From positions 29,033,440-29,097,439 of the forward strand of contig NC_054756.1 in NCBI RefSeq assembly GCF_018143015.1: DNA of 64,000 bases. Direction: 5' to 3'. Each line of letters begins with the position of its first letter. Position 1 is the stretch's first letter. Source of the stretch: Lytechinus variegatus (taxonomy: Eukaryota > Echinodermata > Echinoidea > Temnopleuroida > Toxopneustidae). Shown piece after piece: positions 46,301 through 64,000 of this stretch. The notes under the pieces are model-generated. The model did not search any database, was not told the origin of the DNA, and saw only the letters and a list, made by a program, of their open reading frames with translations. The translations under genes and the position numbers were made by a program.

Positions 46301-47850
46301 AACAAATTGCTATAGATAGTCCAAGAGTTGCTCCGTCATCTGCGACGTATAACTTGACCTTCAAAATGCCATCTTCATGCCTTAAATTCAAATCCGAAAT
46401 AGCCTTCCTTCAAAAACTTCATATTTATTAAAATGTAAAGTCAAAAAATCGTAAAATGGCCATAATTTTCTTGTTTTTATTCATTTCGAGCTCATATATT
46501 CAGGAGTTGATTACAGTACCGTATCATACATACTACTCAGTTTTCACGCATCACTGATTTTTCGTCATTGAAATAGCGCCCTCTAAAGTTTCAAAAACAC
46601 TTACCTTTGAATGCTCCTCATTGCGTCATGCATGGCCAAACCCGTACCCTTTCTTGGATTTAGGGTCTTCAAGATATGCCCTTTCATGCCATTTAAAAAA
46701 ATATATACCTTACAACTGACGAAATATCTGAAAAATGCTCCCGAAAATCAGCAAAATACCCCAAAATGCACTTTAATGCCAGCACAACTTCAACTTGCTC
46801 TTATTTCCTTATTATTGAAGCTTATTCTTTCTAACTTGGCTGATATGAGTATTGATATATACTTCAACCGTTCGTCAACCTTTTGTAACAGAAACTGACA
46901 AAAATCTGACGTCAGCTTCAAATTATTGTGCAAAACCTTCATTTTTAATGTCTTTCTTTATATGGCATTTACTTCCGGTTTATTGCCTGCGCACAAATAA
47001 AAGTGGTATCAATGTCACCGCATTGGAATACTCTTTCCAGTGATACCAAATACGACATAGGTTACAACAGAAAATTTCAAGATAAGTCAATCTGAACACA
47101 TGGTATACTGCTCACTATGTACACATTATCAACAACAGAATTGTACACAGTGTCTATTGCATCGGTTTCGCGCAAAAACGAACTGAACGTACTATGGCAC
47201 GCCATTTGTCCAATAAGGCGATAAACTCAGTTTATGCATGCACATCGTTCTGATATGTACTTAACACTGGGTTACGTTGATGAATTGTCAGCGAATTTGT
47301 ATGCTTATTTCTATTACTCTCTCTGCGTCTTTCTCTCTCTCTCTTTTTCTTCAGCGGCCACATGGTCTAAAAATGGACGAAATTTGTTTGACTCGAGAAT
47401 GTAATTTCCTATGAAAAGCAAAATCTGCCAAAATCCAATTTAACATGTAATTTTTGTTAGTCCTCTCCTGCCTCCGTTTCTCATCCAAATTCATTCTGAT
47501 TTGGTAGACATACTGTTCATAATTAGGGACCATAACCTTTAGAAATAGCGCCTTCTATTGCAAAGTCTTGAAATAGTTAAATTGCCATAACTTCCTTGTT
47601 TGAATTTATTTTGGTCTCATGTTTTCAGGGTTTGCCAATTGTATCGTTTCACGTACATGTACTCCAACTGTGTATTACGCATCAGTGACCATTCTTTTAA
47701 AAAATAGCGCCCTCTAATATTTTGAGAATGTATATCATCTAGAGTTTTCTCTTGATCTCCTCCTGTTTCTTGCCCTCTATTAAATTTGAGGCGTCAATGC
47801 ATGCACATCGTTCTGAAACGATTGCAGTTCTAGTTTCATTTCTTTTCTTT
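43340..47850. other. Gene-poor stretch with low-complexity and diverged repeats
   Basis: 43390-43735 is strongly purine-rich and gives artefactual Lys-rich frames. 43820-44610 holds C/G-run repeats (GCTCCTCCCCGGACCCCAA) and an open minus frame of 178 aa that I do not trust. 44640-45960 is AT-rich with nothing recognised. 46018-46600 and 47390-47735 are diverged copies of one repeat: CATCCAAATTCA followed by TTTGGTAGACAT, and later ATAGCGCCCTCTAA. Confidence 0.5.
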
Positions 47851-47854
47851 CTTT

Positions 47855-50005
47855 TTTCACATACAAGTCAAAAATACATAAATACGATTACAAAAATGAA
47901 AAAAGTAACGACCTTACATTTGCAAAGATTGGGCAATTATACAAACAAAATACGATACTTATATCATCATTTTATAAAACTTAACATTCTTAAAACCATG
48001 GGCATTCGTGTGTATGTTAAACAAAAGAAAGGGATAAAATAAAAAGAGAGACCAGCTTAGAAGCTTGGCTTGTTGGACGCTGATCTCTCAAATACGTAAA
48101 TAATGTAAATAACGTAATATAATGTGAACTTGGAAAATGATCTTTCGAATCAAGGAAACGTAAATACATGTAGTAGGAAAATCGCTGAACATATGGAAAA
48201 TAAATGCATGGTAATGGTGCTAAAAAAAAACAAACAAACAAAACAAAGCAAACAAAAAAAACAGAAAAATGGACAGGGGACAAGGAGAAAGAATAAGATA
48301 CAAAAAAAAAAGATAAGGAAAAGGGAGTGGGGAAAGGGGGTCGGTGGGAGGTGGGATCTGTATGATTATTATCAAGTAATTGAGGTTTGTTGTGAGTAGG
48401 GGGCAAGTAGTGATTTTTTTTAATTTGAATTTAAATGTACCTATACACTTAAGCTCTCTCTCGTATTCAGGGGAAGGGAATTCCAAAATTTGGGGGCAGT
48501 AAATATAAAAGTGTTCTGTGTAAATGCTGTACGAGTCCTTGGCAGGTGATACAAATTGATTTGTCTAGTTGGGTAACGGTGAATTTCATTATTGACTCGA
48601 AATATGTTGTTAAAAATGGAGGGTAACCCTTGGTTGTGATACTGATACATGAGAATCGCAAGATTTATTCGATAAACATCGTAAATTTTTAGAATATTGT
48701 TTGAGTGGAAAAGACCGTCTGTATGATGTCTAAAATCAACGCGACTTATGATCTGCATAGCTTTTTTTTTGTAAGAGTAGTACTTTATTTAACATATATG
48801 TTGCTCTGTTTCCCCAGGCGAGTATTCCGTAATTCAAGTGGGGGTAAAACTAATGTTGAATATAAAGATTTTAGAATGTTAGGGGGGAATACCCATTTGA
48901 GCTTGTTTATTACACCAACACTTCTAGATATTACCTTACATATATTATTAATGTGATATTTCCATTAAAGTTTGTCATCAATGAATGCACCTAAAAATTT
49001 TGATGTAGTTACTTGTTTTATTTGTATGTTATCTATTAGAATTGGATAAGGTAGTTCATTAAATGTGTTGCTAAATAACATGAAATCAGTTTTTCTAGAT
49101 TTAGGGATAATTTGTTGGCCTTAACCCATGTTGACACTAAGTTTAATTCGGAGTTGACTATCTGATAAAGAGTTTCTATGTTTGTGTGTGAAAGAAAAAG
49201 ATTGGTATCATCTGCATACATAATAAATGAAAATAAGTCCGAGGATCTGTTAAAGTCGTTGTTATAAAGTATGAAAAACAGCGGGCCAAGTATGGAACCC
49301 TGAGGGACACCGCAATTAATATTTCTAAATTGTGAGACATGATTTTCAATGCTAACATATTGTTGGCGTTCGTGTAAATAATTACGGAACCAGTCTAAGA
49401 CAATGCCTCTAATACCATAATGTGACAGTTTATATAAAAGAATTTGGTGATCTATTGTGGTGAACGCTTTAGAAAAATCTAAAAACATTCCTATCGTATG
49501 GGAGCCTTTGTCAAAAGAGTTAGCTACTTTGTTGATTAGGGACAAGATAGCATGAGATGTATTATGATGTTTTCTAAAACCAAACTGACAGCAAGTTAGA
49601 ATTTCGTTATTCAAAAAGTCAATCTTTTCTAATATTTTTGAAAAATTTGATAATAATGATATGGGTCTGTAGTTTGATATTAAAAGAGGATCACCTTTTT
49701 AAAATCGGTACTATCTTGGCTAATTTCATTTTGTTTGGAAAAACACCAGTTCTCATAGACAAATTGCATATATAAGTAAAAGGTTCAATAATACAGAAAA
49801 AAGCCTTTTTCGTTATGGCATTATCAAAACCGTCATGTCCACAACTTTGTTTGCTATGTAATTATTAACTATATCAAGAATTTCACTCTCATCCACCGGG
49901 GCAAAAAACATAGAATTTGGGTTAGGATTAGGTAAATATTCATGAAAACTTTTGTTACTGTCTGGTATCTTACTGGCTAAATTTTGGCCAATCTCTACCA
50001 AAAAA
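47855..50005 (-). mobile_element. 5'-truncated L2/CR1-type retrotransposon, antisense
   Basis: From the high side: VDESEILDIVNNY at about 49890 (start of the reverse transcriptase), then the open frame 49614-49036 with CCQFGFRKHHNTSHAI, FLDFSKAFTTIDHQIL, CGVPQGSILGPLFFILY and YADDTNLFLS (YADD at 49207-49218). A C-terminal frame, 48758-48441, contains FRHHTDGLF, HRYPTRQINLYHLP and PKFWNSLP. The catalytic Asp residues of motifs A and C are present, but frameshifts separate the pieces and the endonuclease is missing. The A/T-rich 3' UTR runs to about 47860. Confidence 0.75.
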
Positions 50006-50346
50006 AGTTATTAAAGTGATTGGAAATTGAATATCAAATCATTCAAACATCAAATGAAGTATCATATTTTATTCAATCAACAAATATCAAATTCATCAAT
50101 GTATCAAATTGTTCGAATAACAAATACCAGATCAATCAAATATCACAGCATTATTCCTACATGCATATTGGCCAATATACCCCACTTTAGAAAATAAGAT
50201 CAACTGTGTATAAGAATCAGTAAAATTAAGTTTCAAGGTTCAAGAATGCACTTTCATGAACATACGGTTGAATTTTAGATCCCAACCGTAAGTTCGGAAA
50301 TGAACAGATGTCACCATCTCCTTATTAAATTTGTTTATCAGGTTTT

Positions 50347-50945
50347 TATAAAGGTCAAGTTAACCTCACAAAAATGTTGATCTGAATAAATAGAGAAAAA
50401 AGAAAATTAGCATAACACTGCAAATTTTATCAAAATCGGATGTAAGATAAGAAAGTTATGACATTTTAAAGATTCGCTATTTTTTCACAAAACAGTGATA
50501 GGTGCAAATCAGTGACATGCAAATGAAACAGACGATGATACTCCTCACTCACTGTTTTGGGGTTTTTATTGCTTGAAATATGCAATATTTCATAATTTAC
50601 AGATTAGACAATAAGGACCCACTTGACTGAGCCATACATGTATATTATTAAACAATGCGAATTGCACATGTACAGGGAGGAATTAGTCGTTGTTTCACTT
50701 GGCAATGAGGAAAAAATTAGAATGCTTCATTTTTCATAAAATAAAATACAAAATAAGTAATGATTGGATGACATCATCAGTCTTCTCATTTGCATATTAA
50801 CCAGGATGTGCATATGATTCTTTTGTGAAAATTAAGCGACACTGTCATAACTCTCTTATTTTACATCCGATTTTGATCATTTTTTATTGTTTGTTTCTTT
50901 TTCGATCCAAATCAACCTTTTGCTGGGGTGGACTTGTCCTTTAAT
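50347..50945. mobile_element. Foldback MITE, GGACAAGTCCACC family
   Basis: The left end TAAAGGTCAAGTTAACCTCA and the right end GGTGGACTTGTCCTTTAA are inverted, and both arms carry the inverted pair TCGGATGTAAGATAAGAAAG and CTCTTATTTTACATCCGA. Nearly 600 bases, non-coding. A partial relative lies at 61979-62220. Confidence 0.7.
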
Positions 50946-51802
50946 AAGGAAAAGACAAAAAAACGGGCTCAGTGTGATGAAAAAAAAATCTTACCCGCGC
51001 CTGAATATTTACTGAAAGTCAATTTCTAAACGGTATATTCTTCAAAATAGAACAACATGCTCGTGCTAAACCTAAATTATTCTATTAAAGAAATCTATAT
51101 TTAATTTAACTTGTCACTACTGAAACTTAAAACGAGAAATAATATTTTTTTCAGAAAGCGTACCTTTGGAAAATATGCGCCACTGGACTAGACACACTGA
51201 CCTCAAAATGTTGCCTAGAACAAAGATATTGTGAAAATAGAGGGAGATCATGCAAAAAAAATATCGGAGAGCCAACCGGGAGATGTCAAAAGAAAGAGTA
51301 AAAGCGACCGTGTCCGTTTTCGCCACAAAAGGGCACGCTGACGTCTTGAATGGCAAGAGCACTCAACCGTAGTAGTGAACACTGGACAATGACACGCTCA
51401 GTGGGTTCGCCGTAGAATACAACGAAAAGACGCTCACAGACTTTTGACAAGGCACCTAAGGTTTGTCCATCAAGATGTTGATGAGAACTTTCAGAGTATA
51501 CATGAACAAATAATGAGCGTACATCATCTTATATAAGTTCATCAAACCGTAATGGCAACTACCATGGCAACAGGGCACAGCAGCCGATCAAAATTAACGT
51601 TACAGTGTACCATGGTAGTTGCCATAATGGCAAAGTTACGAGAGTTGCAAGTCTTTTATAAAACGGGCCCCAGATGAATGTATATCAAAGAAAGAAATTA
51701 GTCACGCCTGACACATACATGTACCAACAGGATCTATTGTTTTCCACTATTCTTTGACAATTAATGACTCAATGATTATGCGACTAGCAAACACAATATT
51801 AA

Positions 51803-52390
51803 AGGGGGAATCAAACCTTTGGAACAAACAGGCTTGTGTAGAAACAGAAAAAAAAAGAATAAGAATAAAGAAAGTTTGAGAAAAATCGGACAAATAGTGA
51901 GAAAGTTATGAGCATTTGAATATTGCAATCACTAATGCTATGGAGATCCTCCCATTGGCAATGCGACAAGGATGTGTGATGTCACTGATGAACAACTTTC
52001 CCTTTGGTGGACTATAAAATACCCTCAAAATGTCTCTTTTTGCTTTTTCTTATGATGATACAAACTCTTTATCCATGATGTATTCTTGAAAAATATGTAT
52101 TACATGCCCTCATGTAGAAAGAACACATGATTTATGGATAGATGTGATAAAAGAGGCAATTCAAGTTAAATATATACTAAATTAATGGGGAGAGTTGTTC
52201 ACAAGTGACATCACACATCTTTGTCGCATTGCCAATTTGCTATCTCCATAGCATTAGTGATCGCAATATTCAAATGCTCATAACTTTCACATTATTTGTC
52301 CGATTTTTCTCAAACTTTCGTTGATCTGTTTCTTTGATTTTTCTGTTTTCACACAAGCTATCTTGTTCCAATAGTTTCATTCTCCTTTAA
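51803..52390. mobile_element. Foldback MITE flanked by TTAA in the gene C flank
   Basis: The ends TTAAAGGGGGAATCAAAC and the inverse GTTTCATTCTCCTTTAA bracket arms that pair over GAGAAAAATCGGACAAATA and GCTATGGAGAT. The flank of gene A at about 735 holds the uninterrupted site with a single TTAA, so the insertion used TTAA as target. Confidence 0.75.
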
Positions 52391-53276
52391 ATTCAGAAAA
52401 TATATACATAAAAATAGCCTTACAAATTGTTTTCTCTTCATGCTATGTATCATTATTGGTTGATATGATTATCACATTGTTTAGTGTTCAACATAAACAC
52501 TTCCTAATTTCTTTTTTCAGTCATGTTGTTTTCAATGTGTATTCATTTGCATTGATTTGTAGGGTTATTTTATATCTGTGTTATCATGTTCTATCTTGTG
52601 CAATTGAGTTGAGTAAAGAAATGAAATAAAGCAAACTTGAAACCAAGAATAGCTTAACAATATTTGGGGCTTTTCAAACGTGAATCTTGACTCATCATTG
52701 CAATGATGATTACTATTTAATCGTGAATGTGATTAGCGTTCGTGATTCATGTTCTATTTTGGTTTCACACGTGCTAAATATTCATCGTTAGCCTTATTTT
52801 TCACTGGAGTCATCATTCAAATCACGATTTATTTACCGTGTGAAAGGGCGGTTAGTCTCCACACATAAAGATATACAAAAATTGACTATTTTGAAAGAGG
52901 GACTCTTCTTCCTCATGCTGTCAAAACGTGGAATTCTCAAAGTTTAAGAATAGACGAGATAAGATGAGTTGTTGTTTTTGTTTTTTACATCAGTTTTTTT
53001 CTGGATTGGTTGGAGGTCTGACTAACATCGCGCAGTGTTCTTATACATGTATCATGCTTGTTAAAATCTTGTCTTTCTCCCTATTTGTTGAAGCTCCCGC
53101 TGAACTACTTCTACATTCCATCAAGTACTTGCGTGGGTTAATTGATGACAAATGTTGAAATTATACACATGTATCATGGTAAAGCTTAGGATGCGCCTTT
53201 CCAAGCTCACTGAAGATCTAAAATTAATTTTAGGCTACCTTCTATTTCTATGGTGAACAGGTCACATAATATATAT

Positions 53277-55340
53277 ACAACAAAAAAAGTAAGTCTCCCC
53301 TAAATAAAATTGCTGTAACTTTTGAATCACAGAATTATTTTCAGATGTGATATTTCGTAGGTAATTTTATACACTCATTAGGCAACTCCTAGGAAAATAT
53401 GAGATCGATCGGTTTGAGTCATGCATGAGTAATCAAAGAATGAATTAAAAATGACCATTTTTTAAAGTCACAAGAGTCGTGTTTCACATTGTGCAAGTAC
53501 AATGTTGGACAAAAGGGGTTTCTTAGGTGAATTTTATGGTGTTATACTGGTTTACTATCCATCATTTAGCCACTCCACACACAATTTTGATATCGTATGT
53601 TCATGGTTGAGTGAACACATTGTATTGCAGGGGCCGCGGAAGCGGGGGAGGGGATTAAGCCCCCCCCCCACACTTTTTTCAAAAAGCATGTACAAAACGA
53701 TTGTGATTTTTTGCATGGTCAGCCCCCACCCTCCCACTTTTGGCTCAATCCCCCCCCCCCTCCTCCACTTTAAAAACTGTTCCGTGGCCCCTGTATTGTG
53801 ACGTATCATCATAGGGGTTTTTTGTAGTATCCTTTACAACTTGCTAGATCATGTTAAAATTTGAAATCCCCCGATTATAGGCCCCTCCCCCATTTTAAAA
53901 TTCTGGGTCCACCACTAATTTGTCCCTAAATCAAACTGATCATGAGAAATTGTTACGAAAAGAATACATTTATGCCGTTTAAAGAGTATTCATTCCTAAG
54001 TTTTCGAATGTGCTCGCTCAACCATGAAAATGTTTCAAGTTCGGAAAGTGTGTGGTGATAGAAATGATGGATGATAAAACAAAAATATTTGAAACCGAAT
54101 TTGCCCTCAATATTCACTTTATTACCCTTTAAAATGAGTCTGTGACATTGAAAATACCAATTTTCACACTTTGATGCGTGCTCACTCATCCATGAATGAA
54201 CATATCGATTTCATTTTTGCGCAGAATTCTGCCCTTAGGTTGATAAACATTACTGCCAAATGACATTGCTAAAGACAGCCTTGAAAAAAAGTTCCACCAT
54301 ATTGAATGAGGGGTTACTTATTCTTAAACATATGCACCCATAATGTACACAAGTCTATGTGAGAAGAAGTCAAAATTTTCACAAATATGAAATGAGGGTT
54401 TGTTTCATGGACGGTTTTTGCTACTTCTGCCAACAGTTATTTCATGAAACTTCGCACATGGCTTCAGAGTAACACAATCCAAAAGGCGCGCACACCAAAA
54501 TAGCCATTCAACACGGCACAGAGTGGGACCTAGGCTTTGAACTTTCTTCTCATTTGCATAATTTTCGAATATTGTGTGCTCACTGATGCATTAAACATCG
54601 GGATTTTCATAAAAATCAAATCAAATGAACTATGCAAGGAGGTTTTCAACAGATATCTATAGATACGGATTGAATTTTTTCCAATAACGTAAAAAATAGA
54701 GCATCACATTCCACATGTTCATTCAAGCGTGAATGTTTAATTAAGCGCATTTGAATCATTGAAGAATGTTAAATGGTAGTGAACATAAAAAGTTGAGAAA
54801 AAGATCAATTTAGTTCACAAAATGAAACAATACTTGCTTATTATACTTGAAAATCGTATTTTTTTTTTCATTAAATGTTCATTGAACCGTGAAACGATGA
54901 ATATTGTTGAAGATACTCTTCCCAAAATAACTGTCATCATATTCTTTCATTCTTACTGATATAAATGTGTAAAAAGGCCAATTATTGCAAATTTGGACTT
55001 GTGTTTATTCAACCGTGAAACTTAGCGGAAAATGTTGTATCGTATTTTAGAAAGTACCTTTTACAAGCCTTCTGACTATTTTTCATCATAAGAATGTGGA
55101 ATTATTTCCAGTAAAATGGAATCAAAGTCATGATTTTTGGCTTGTGACTTTTGAAAAGTGACATTTTTGCCTTCTCACGGTGCTCACTGAAGCATGAAGC
55201 AAAATAAGTTCATAACATTTACTCAGAGGGTAGCTTATAAAATTACCAACACGCTCATGTAAAAATTTACTAAAAACTCGCATTGGTTGAGAAATCATTA
55301 ATGTTTGTTTAAGGGTGGACTTACTTTTTTGTTGTGTATA
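53277..55340. mobile_element. 2.06-kb terminal-inverted-repeat element with a periodic internal motif
   Basis: Left end ACAACAAAAAAAGTAAGTC, right end GGACTTACTTTTTTGTTGT (inverse), inserted into a TA-rich site that is uninterrupted at about 14355 in the flank of gene B. The interior carries repeated versions of TGCTCACTSAACCATGAAA, at about 54010, 54178, 54578, 54716, 54877, 55001 and 55180, with an inverted one at 53599. No transposase frame is found. A hAT-like element is nested at 53628-53793. Confidence 0.65.
53628..53793. mobile_element. 166-bp hAT-like MITE nested in the larger element
   Basis: The ends CAGGGGCCGCGGAA and TTCCGTGGCCCCTG are inverted. TATTG is present on both sides. 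The interior has poly-C runs and AAGCCCCCC-like words. CAGGG ends are common in hAT elements. Confidence 0.55.
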
Positions 55341-55348
55341 TATATATA

Positions 55349-55406
<58 letters not shown>

Positions 55407-55410
55407 TATG
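55335..55410. repeat. (TA)n and (TG)n microsatellite
   Basis: Alternating TA with an internal run of TG. It lies directly outside the right end of the element at 53277. Confidence 0.8.
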
Positions 55411-56739
55411 TCGAAAATTAAATATTGGCAACCTGCCTCCAAACTTCTATTGAATAAACATATTGCTCTTTAGAAAGGAATTATGTTTAAACATTATTGC
55501 ATATTGTAATTTAAAAAAAAATGTTTTGGCTGAAGCTAATTGGTGTAAGTTCGTATATAAAGTACAACCAAGAGTTCCCCACCCCGCCACGTTTCACAAA
55601 GCGTCTTGTCGGTGACTTTCAATGTCAAATAAACTTTCATCTAATGAGATGCAAAGATTTTACTTTAACTGTTGTGAGTGAAAATCAACGACTTGTTGTT
55701 TTTAAAAATAGCTCTGTTTGCATGCTCAGATTTGATATGGCCTTTTGTTTCAATTTCGTCATTGTATGATTGTTTAAAACCTGGTTATTTTAGTTTTGAA
55801 AGGGTTGGCTTACCAATATAAATAATAACAGGCCTTAATGTTAAGGCAGTGGCAGCGATGTGGTAAGTTTGGGGGGCTGCATGGGAATGACAGCCCGAAT
55901 GCATCGTCCTCTTAAATGCAACAGCCACACTAGTTAGAGATACTCCGAACCGATCGACGGTATGCTGTTGGACATAACGTAAACATTTTGATCGATTTCA
56001 TTAATGTGGCTGTGACATTACCTCTATAAATACAAGGCTATTTCGGTTATTCGACCAAGCAAATCATCATCTCCACCATCACCACCTCCATGACCTTCAC
56101 ATTCACCATTGTCACCATCATCCCATCCTTATCATCATTGTCTTTATTTTTCAAATTATACAGATATTATACCCTTCTGATGTATAAATGCATTATTAAT
56201 TAAATTAATTTTAATCTGGCATTTTCCTTTTTCTTTTTTCTTTCAAGCAATCTGCTTATGAAAATCCTTTAGATTCCTTCCCTAATTTGGTAGTTGATCA
56301 TAATTGTTTGCTATGTATGAATGCGGAAGAAAACAAAAAAAATCAAACCTGTATACATTATTTCGTTCAGGTTCTTCTTTGATCCACCTCTTTAATCAAT
56401 TGTCCCATTTTCCTGTATTTTTTTTCTTTCTTTTTACATCGCCTAGAAAATCACCCCTGATCTTTCCCATGTGATGCCATCCCTGGTTGCTATAGAAATA
56501 CTTTCAGTTTGCAATATATTTCCCATATCCTTCCAGGTTTTCATCTGCCAAGAAATCAAGGCACTTTAAGAAAAAAACATGAAAACAAGGAAGTGGTCAG
56601 CATACATTGAAGTGTTGTATCAAAGCAATACTTCGTATTGAATCAATGCGAATTCATTTGTATACACTGAGCTCTTATGCGGTAACGAGAAACGTCAAGC
56701 TGTGCTAATTATCAAGCAGAAATCATCCTAACATTCATC

Positions 56740-63976
<7,237 letters not shown>

Positions 63977-64000
63977 GTAAGATATGAAATGTTTGTCTGA

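Noticed and set aside
48124..48399. Lys-rich plus-strand open frame
   Set aside because: It reads an A/G-rich low-complexity tract in the 3' UTR of the antisense retrotransposon.
53953..54189. Minus-strand open frame of 78 aa starting MSEHASKCENW
   Set aside because: It runs across the internal motifs of the TIR element; no transposase signature and no continuation.

Overview
The window looks like nuclear genomic DNA of a marine deuterostome, most probably a sea urchin or another echinoderm. It is AT-rich, has intron-containing genes with GT-AG junctions, and is packed with short foldback elements, CR1/L2-type non-LTR retrotransposons and microsatellites. The echinoderm assignment is an inference from the style of the repeats, mainly foldbacks beginning TTAAAGGGG or built on a GGACAAGTCCACCCC-type end. 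There is no prokaryotic signature.

The host content is a head-to-tail array of three related genes on the plus strand. Each has a signal-peptide exon, a WSC (cysteine-rich, putative carbohydrate-binding) exon and a small two-cysteine exon with a Thr/Pro stalk. Genes A and B continue with a short [10 protein letters not shown] exon, a transmembrane exon and a cytoplasmic-tail exon. Gene A (2351-10313) predicts 625 aa. Gene B (15321-37721) predicts 402 aa and is spread over 22 kb by insertions. Gene C (from 56740, or from 61245 if an alternative start is used) runs off the right edge and carries a tandemly duplicated third exon. Junctions follow a strict phase plan (1-1-1-1-2), so whole exons can be duplicated, skipped or exchanged without breaking the frame.

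The proteins look like single-pass receptors. Gene A's tail of about 400 residues has twelve tyrosines, nine in Y-x-x-I/L/V motifs, including a pair with ITAM spacing. Gene B's unrelated tail of about 180 residues has a YVPM motif (p85-type) and a YENS motif (Grb2-type). Intron homology between A and B stops just before the tail exons, which points to exchange of the tail module. Gene C has the reverse pattern: a recent duplicate of the 5' flank and signal-peptide exon lies in front of a strongly diverged WSC exon. The array therefore resembles a modular receptor family with shared ectodomain architecture and different signalling tails.

Layout: 1-2350, 5' flank of A; 2351-10745, gene A; 10746-13139, intergenic foldbacks; 13140-15320, 5' flank of B; 15321-38803, gene B, whose introns hold a nearly full-length CR1/L2-like element (18.6-23.6 kb), a 2.14-kb foldback element with an 8-bp target duplication (26861-28999) and an antisense CR1-like element with a 2A-like motif (32.1-35.3 kb); 38.8-50.2 kb, a gene-poor stretch with three retrotransposon fragments and a tRNA-like sequence; 50.2-56.7 kb, 5' flank of C with three large insertions; 56.7 kb to the end, gene C. 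All gene models are ab initio readings from splice sites, phase and paralog comparison, without transcript evidence.
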